A stretch of DNA of 49,600 bases from Prochlorococcus sp. AG-402-K21 (GTDB lineage Bacteria > Cyanobacteriota > Cyanobacteriia > PCC-6307 > Cyanobiaceae), in assembly GCA_003216775.1 (NCBI GenBank), contig QCII01000011.1, positions 1 through 49,600 on the forward strand, in the 5' to 3' direction. The position numbers and the translations under genes were made by a program. Every line of letters starts with the position of its first letter. The stretch's first letter is position 1. The notes below the pieces were generated by a model. The model did no database searches and had not been told where the DNA came from. It worked only from the letters and a program-made list of their open reading frames with translations. Positions 46,001-49,600 of this stretch are shown here, piece by piece.

Positions 46001-46162
46001 TTAGTCTTTCAATTTCATTCCTTTTTGTGTTTGCCTGATTCTTTCTTCAAAGACGGATCTTCTGTATGGAATTACTTCTCCGTTTTTAGTTGCCAAGAGT
46101 TTGGCTTTGTGAAGCCTATTGACTCTTTTGATTTTTTCTCTTATTTGTAAGAGGTTATTCAT
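46001..46162 (-). CDS. Small basic protein, 53 aa
   Basis: MNNLLQIREKIKRVNRLHKA, then KNGEVIPYRRSVFEERIRQT. Strongly basic, helical, possible nucleic-acid binder. The terminator at 45945 follows it. ATG 46162. Confidence 0.6.
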   Translation of the reverse strand: MNNLLQIREKIKRVNRLHKAKLLATKNGEVIPYRRSVFEERIRQTQKGMKLKD

Positions 46163-46349
46163 GGTCTTGTGCAGTTAATGAGAATCCCGTTCCCTATTCC
46201 CATGTCATGCGTCCAGAATTATAAACTTGGATGAACGTAAATGAACAATAACACCTCCTAAAAAATAACGCGAGAGTAATTTTTACTAATTATTTTCACA
46301 AAATAAAGACTTTATAAATTTGGGGAAAAATATTTTAATATTGAGTACA

Positions 46350-46625
46350 TTAGGATAAGAAAATAGTCTGAGAACCATCATTTTTATTCTGAATAACTAT
46401 TTTATTATTTGGGAATATATCTGATAATATTTTCTTCAAATTTGAATTATCTGAAGAAATTTCATTTTCAATATTTTTTGAATTAATTTTCCAATTTTCA
46501 TCTACAAATAGTTCTTTGTCATCACTTTTTTTTATCTCAACAGATGTTTTATTTATAATCTTAAGTAACAATTCGGAATCATAGTCTTTAAATTCTTCAG
46601 GGCTCTCTTTGAAATCTTCAATCAT
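46350..46625 (-). CDS. Hypothetical acidic protein, 91 aa
   Basis: MIEDFKESPEEFKDYDSELL, a charged asparagine-rich middle, and a short beta-like end (KIVIQNKNDGSQTIFLS). Soluble, no known family. Confidence 0.5.
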   Translation of the reverse strand: MIEDFKESPEEFKDYDSELLLKIINKTSVEIKKSDDKELFVDENWKINSKNIENEISSDNSNLKKILSDIFPNNKIVIQNKNDGSQTIFLS

Positions 46626-46852
46626 TATTTAAAAATCTAATGTTTCTAAATCTTGCATTAGAAATTTCAAGAATACAAGGTATTAATTACCTAAAAACTT
46701 TCTTTTAAAATAATAAATTCGGATGAAATTAAAATATTTTTCTGTAAAAAATTTAATTTTCAAAATAGTTAAAGAATGATATTTAAAAAGATTAATTAAC
46801 CATTTACACCTTTTATTTACTTGTTAATTTGCAAATAAGAGATTCAGGAAAA

Positions 46853-46984
46853 ATGGCAAGAATAATTAACAAAAAAATTAGACTTTTAAGATGGTTAAAC
46901 TCAGGCATGATACTACCATTTATCTTTATGGCTGCATCCTCATCTATTATTCTCTATGGTGTTTTATTTATCCTAATAAAATAG
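46853..46984 (+). CDS. Small membrane protein, 43 aa
   Basis: ATG 46853 after AGGAAAA. MARIINKKIRLLRWLNSGMI, then one span (MAASSSIILYGVLFILIK). Basic inside, hydrophobic outside. Family unknown. Confidence 0.55.
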   Translation: MARIINKKIRLLRWLNSGMILPFIFMAASSSIILYGVLFILIK

Positions 46985-46993
46985 CTTTCTAAT

Positions 46994-47128
46994 TTAAGCA
47001 GCTAATTTTTCCTCTGATTCAGACTTAATCATTGCAGCTTTTTTTAATAAACTAACTACTTCTTTTCTTCCAACCGCATTATCAGCTTGGCGCATTATTT
47101 CAGCATATTTTTTATTTATGTTTTTCAT
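46994..47128 (-). CDS. Small basic helical protein, 44 aa (paralogue at 24691)
   Basis: MKNINKKYAEIMRQADNAVG, then RKEVVSLLKKAA. Shares NKKYxxxMRxAxxAxGRKExVxLxxKAA with the 24691-24825 product. Confidence 0.7.
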   Translation of the reverse strand: MKNINKKYAEIMRQADNAVGRKEVVSLLKKAAMIKSESEEKLAA

Positions 47129-47307
47129 GAAAAGATTAAATTTAATCCAAAATTACTGCACAATAAGATGGTGTCAATCGTAAATAAGTCTCATATATTA
47201 TTTAATTGATTTTTTTGCATAATAAAAATTTCTCATTTATTAAACTTAAAGTTATTTTATTGATGATGCAAAAGATTCATAAGTATCAAGATTAAGAACC
47301 ATCATAA

Positions 47308-47523
47308 TTAAGCAATATAAAAGGATTTGAAAACATAAAATAAACCTCCAATTAAAATCAATATTGCAGCTCCATAAAAAAGAAAAGGGATAATTGGATA
47401 TTTATATAATGTAGACCTAACTTTTTGTTGTATGGCTTTTTTATCAAGTTGAGGCAACTTTATATCTTCAATTTTTTCTCTAGGCGGAATACCTAAATTT
47501 TTTCTTCTCTTTGCCTCTCCCAT
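47308..47523 (-). CDS. DUF2839 family protein
   Basis: 71 aa from ATG 47523 (MGEAKRRKNLGIPPREK); the frame upstream to 47550 adds residues not found in the family and overlaps the next gene. One C-terminal span (IIPFLFYGAAILILIGGLFY). Confidence 0.82.
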   Translation of the reverse strand: MGEAKRRKNLGIPPREKIEDIKLPQLDKKAIQQKVRSTLYKYPIIPFLFYGAAILILIGGLFYVFKSFYIA

Positions 47524-47528
47524 AATTA

Positions 47529-47756
47529 TTACTGAGGAATTCCCATACATTTTAAATAATTGTTATCAGCTAAATCTAAAATTTGATTCCATGCTTCATC
47601 AGATGTTTCCAAATTATTTTTAAAATCTTTTTCGAATTTAAGAATACATCTTTTTTCTATATTTTCTGGAGAATTATAGTTTCTTAAAAAAGTAAAACTC
47701 AAATAAGATAATGATGAAAAAACTATAATTACTTTAGCAATTCTAAAATTATTCAT
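47529..47756 (-). CDS. Single-span protein, 75 aa
   Basis: ATG 47756. An N-terminal hydrophobic segment (VIIVFSSLSYLSFTFL), then an acidic helical part with two Cys (KRCILKF, LKCMGIPQ). Its stop is 5 bp before the DUF2839 start, so they are probably co-transcribed. Confidence 0.55.
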   Translation of the reverse strand: MNNFRIAKVIIVFSSLSYLSFTFLRNYNSPENIEKRCILKFEKDFKNNLETSDEAWNQILDLADNNYLKCMGIPQ

Positions 47757-47838
47757 ATCTTAGATCATATTTCCTTATAAATAAATAAGTTACTTTTTGG
47801 TTTTATAATTAATTTAATCTATTTAAAAAAATTATCAA

Positions 47839-48036
47839 ATGATAAATTCGGTAAATTTTAACCATTTGCCTATTCAGGATTTGGTTTTTTCAGGGTTAAT
47901 AATCTTTATAATGTCCACAATTATTGCCAATATTTATAATCCACTATTAGCAATACTTTATGCATTTGGAAATATACTTACTCTGACTTTTTTGAGTTGG
48001 TTATACCAAGAAACTTGGAGTGATCCAAGTAAATAA
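47839..48036 (+). CDS. Two-span membrane protein, 65 aa
   Basis: ATG 47839. Spans at about 14-31 (DLVFSGLIIFIMSTIIAN) and 35-53. Short acidic tail. Family unknown. Confidence 0.55.
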   Translation: MINSVNFNHLPIQDLVFSGLIIFIMSTIIANIYNPLLAILYAFGNILTLTFLSWLYQETWSDPSK

Positions 48037-48072
48037 AAGCAATTAAGAAAAAAAGATTAATATAAGTTTATT

Positions 48073-48186
48073 CTATTTTTGTATTTTTAATTTTGAAGAA
48101 TACTTTAAATTAACAATGTAAGTTGCAACAAGAGATAGTATTAAGAAAAATAATAAGCTCTCTAAAGTAGATTGAGGCATAACCAT
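48073..48186 (-). CDS. Small membrane protein, 37 aa
   Basis: ATG 48186 or 48180. MVMPQSTLESLLFFLILSLV, then a lysine-rich tail. Downstream of the NRAMP-like gene by about 80 bp. Confidence 0.5.
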   Translation of the reverse strand: MVMPQSTLESLLFFLILSLVATYIVNLKYSSKLKIQK

Positions 48187-48267
48187 AATTAGTACCAAAA
48201 GTAATACATTTCTAGAAAAACGAATTCTGAAGAAAAATCAACCCTTTAATTATTTTTTATTTTCAAA

Positions 48268-49584
48268 TTAATAAATCCCAATCCCAAAGAATGAATTTGC
48301 AATAAACAATAAACTAAATAAAATTAGGAAAATTAATCCTATCCAACATATTGTTTTTAGAAACAATCCATATCTATTTTCAATTGGCACTAATTTGCTA
48401 TTTATAGTATCCATTGCCATCCATGCAAATAAAGGAGCGGTTAGAAAACTTCCCGTCATTGCAGCAAATACAAAATCTTTAACACCTACACCTCCAGACC
48501 TTGCGATCAGCAAAGCAATTAAGGATGCAAAAATATGCACAATCATCCATATTTGGAATCTATTTCGCTCAGACTTGGAGTCCATGTGTCCAAAATCAGT
48601 CCCCCTTAATAAACCTTGAATGGCAGAAATACTTCTTGGATATGCATCTAAACAAGTAATTGTAGTACTGAACATTGCGGCAAATGCTGCAGGAATAATG
48701 ATCCATTTGGACCATTCACCAATAGATTTAGTGTAGAGGAGTATTAACTTTTGAGCAAAAGAGATTCCGCTACCAGTAAGCATTCCATCACCAGTGCCAT
48801 ACATAGTTATAGCTCCAAGAGTAAGGAAGAAAATAGCTGTAACAACAGTTATTCCATAACCAAGATTAAAATCAAACTCTGCTTCACTGATATTTGGTGT
48901 ATAGTTTGAATCTTTTGCTCGAGAAAACATCCATAAAGAAGGCCATACACATAACTCGACTGGGCAAGGCATCCATCCCATTAAAGGGATTAAAAATACT
49001 AAATTTGTTGACTTCCATGGGCTTGTTTCTGGTTTTAAAAAACTGATATTTAGAGAATCACTTATCGAACCTTTCAATAGAAGCGATAAAACTGCAAATA
49101 ACGTTAAAAAAGTTAGTAGAGCTACTAATAATTTTGAAATTCTATCAAGGGCTTTATATTTACCAAGAATTAATATTATTCCAGAAATAATAAGGATTCC
49201 TATAGACAGATCCATCGCGGGAAAAGCTGAGAAAAAGGGAATATTTGTTAATAGAACTCCAGAAACAAAACTTACAGCCGCTATTGTGAAAGTACCTGTA
49301 ATTAGACTAACCATTAGAAATAAAGGAAGATATAAAGAATTCCTTTTTTTAAAACCTTCTAATAATGATTTACCAGTAGATGCCGTAAATCTAGTTCCAA
49401 CCAACAAGAATGGATATTTTAAAAGATTAGTAATAAGGATCAGGCCTACTAATGAAAATCCAAACCTCGCACCAGCAGTAGTTGATGACAATAAATGAGA
49501 GCCTCCAATAGCCGCTCCAGCCAGCAAAATTCCAGGGCCTAAACTTTTTTGTATGCCTTTTGTTAAATTCATGTTTTTAATCAA
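48268..49584 (-). CDS. NRAMP-related divalent metal transporter
   Basis: 438 aa, about 11 spans. The N-terminal LGPGILLAGAAIGGSHLLSS aligns to the NRAMP TM1 region (GPGxxxxxAxxDPGN), and GWMPCPVELCVW to TM6 (xxxxxMPHNxxL). The DPGN metal site is AIGGSH here and MPHN is MPCPVE, so metal ligands differ from Mn/Fe NRAMPs; it belongs to the NRAMP-related subgroup with unsettled substrate. ATG 49584 or the internal MNLTKG. It may be a core gene. Confidence 0.8.
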   Translation of the reverse strand: MIKNMNLTKGIQKSLGPGILLAGAAIGGSHLLSSTTAGARFGFSLVGLILITNLLKYPFLLVGTRFTASTGKSLLEGFKKRNSLYLPLFLMVSLITGTFTIAAVSFVSGVLLTNIPFFSAFPAMDLSIGILIISGIILILGKYKALDRISKLLVALLTFLTLFAVLSLLLKGSISDSLNISFLKPETSPWKSTNLVFLIPLMGWMPCPVELCVWPSLWMFSRAKDSNYTPNISEAEFDFNLGYGITVVTAIFFLTLGAITMYGTGDGMLTGSGISFAQKLILLYTKSIGEWSKWIIIPAAFAAMFSTTITCLDAYPRSISAIQGLLRGTDFGHMDSKSERNRFQIWMIVHIFASLIALLIARSGGVGVKDFVFAAMTGSFLTAPLFAWMAMDTINSKLVPIENRYGLFLKTICWIGLIFLILFSLLFIANSFFGIGIY

Positions 49585-49600
49585 ATGATTTAATTTACTT

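Overview
Organism: the window is very AT-rich and densely packed with short genes. It carries high-light-inducible proteins (HLIPs), DUF3303, DUF3764, DUF3721 and DUF2839 type small proteins and an apt next to tRNA-Pro(UGG). Together these point to a high-light-adapted Prochlorococcus, and the window is one of its tRNA-anchored genomic islands. This assignment is from recognition of gene families, not from a search.

Layout: 1-1753 is flank (two tiny ORFs, apt, the only complete tRNA-Pro). From 1754 to about 38911 the DNA is a tandem stack of about 15 units, named A to O here. Each ends in a copy of the 3' part of tRNA-Pro (anticodon loop to discriminator base). Just inside the left boundary and just before the right boundary of most units lie 2-4 direct repeats with an 11-bp period (12 bp in unit D). 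The repeated word is the same at both ends of one unit but differs between units (GCCGACA, GATGTCA, GTGCCCA, GCCCCTC, GCGGACA, GCCAACA, GCACGCA, AGTGGAC, TTCCCTC, GAGCGAG). This is what attL and attR of tyrosine-recombinase elements look like when the P and P' arms carry integrase arm-binding sites, yet I see no integrase, transposase or excisionase gene in the window. I read the array as stacked, integrase-less, tycheposon-like satellites, each tagged for a different trans-acting integrase. tRNA-fragment copies are near perfect close to the tRNA and mostly decayed beyond about 28 kb, as expected if new units insert at the tRNA end.

Cargo by unit: A, a membrane protein with a DnaJ_C-like segment; B, a coiled-coil protein; C, a lipoprotein and two small proteins; D, a sigma-70 region-2-only protein, a TPR protein and a DnaB C-terminal helicase; E, six tiny membrane proteins, one a PsbY-like/PsbF-like fusion that lacks the cytochrome b559 heme histidine; F, a secreted HtrA-like protease; G, an HsdS-TRD/HEPN-like protein, small proteins and a PrsW protease; H, a secreted YG-WGG protein; I, a leucine-rich-repeat-variant protein; J, an SPFH-SHOCT/zinc-ribbon membrane operon, an RRM protein, DUF1330 and an hli cluster; K, one conserved small protein; L, stress-type small proteins (NTF2-like, DsrE-like, DUF3303) and several pseudogenes; M, a T4-Imm-like protein and a membrane protein; N, DUF4282-like, DUF3764 and tiny proteins; O, DUF1651-like, HLIP, a second YG-WGG protein and DUF805.

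38912-49600 is gene-dense accessory or ordinary chromosome without tRNA fragments: rluF, a YedK/SRAP protein, many small membrane proteins, a candidate ncRNA at about 42.5-42.7 kb, and an NRAMP-like transporter at the end. Paralogous small genes link 31-36 kb with 41-47 kb, the former copies often being pseudogenes. A recurrent promoter-like element (TTGACAGTCGATCTAA with a dyad just before the start codon) precedes several small stress-type genes.
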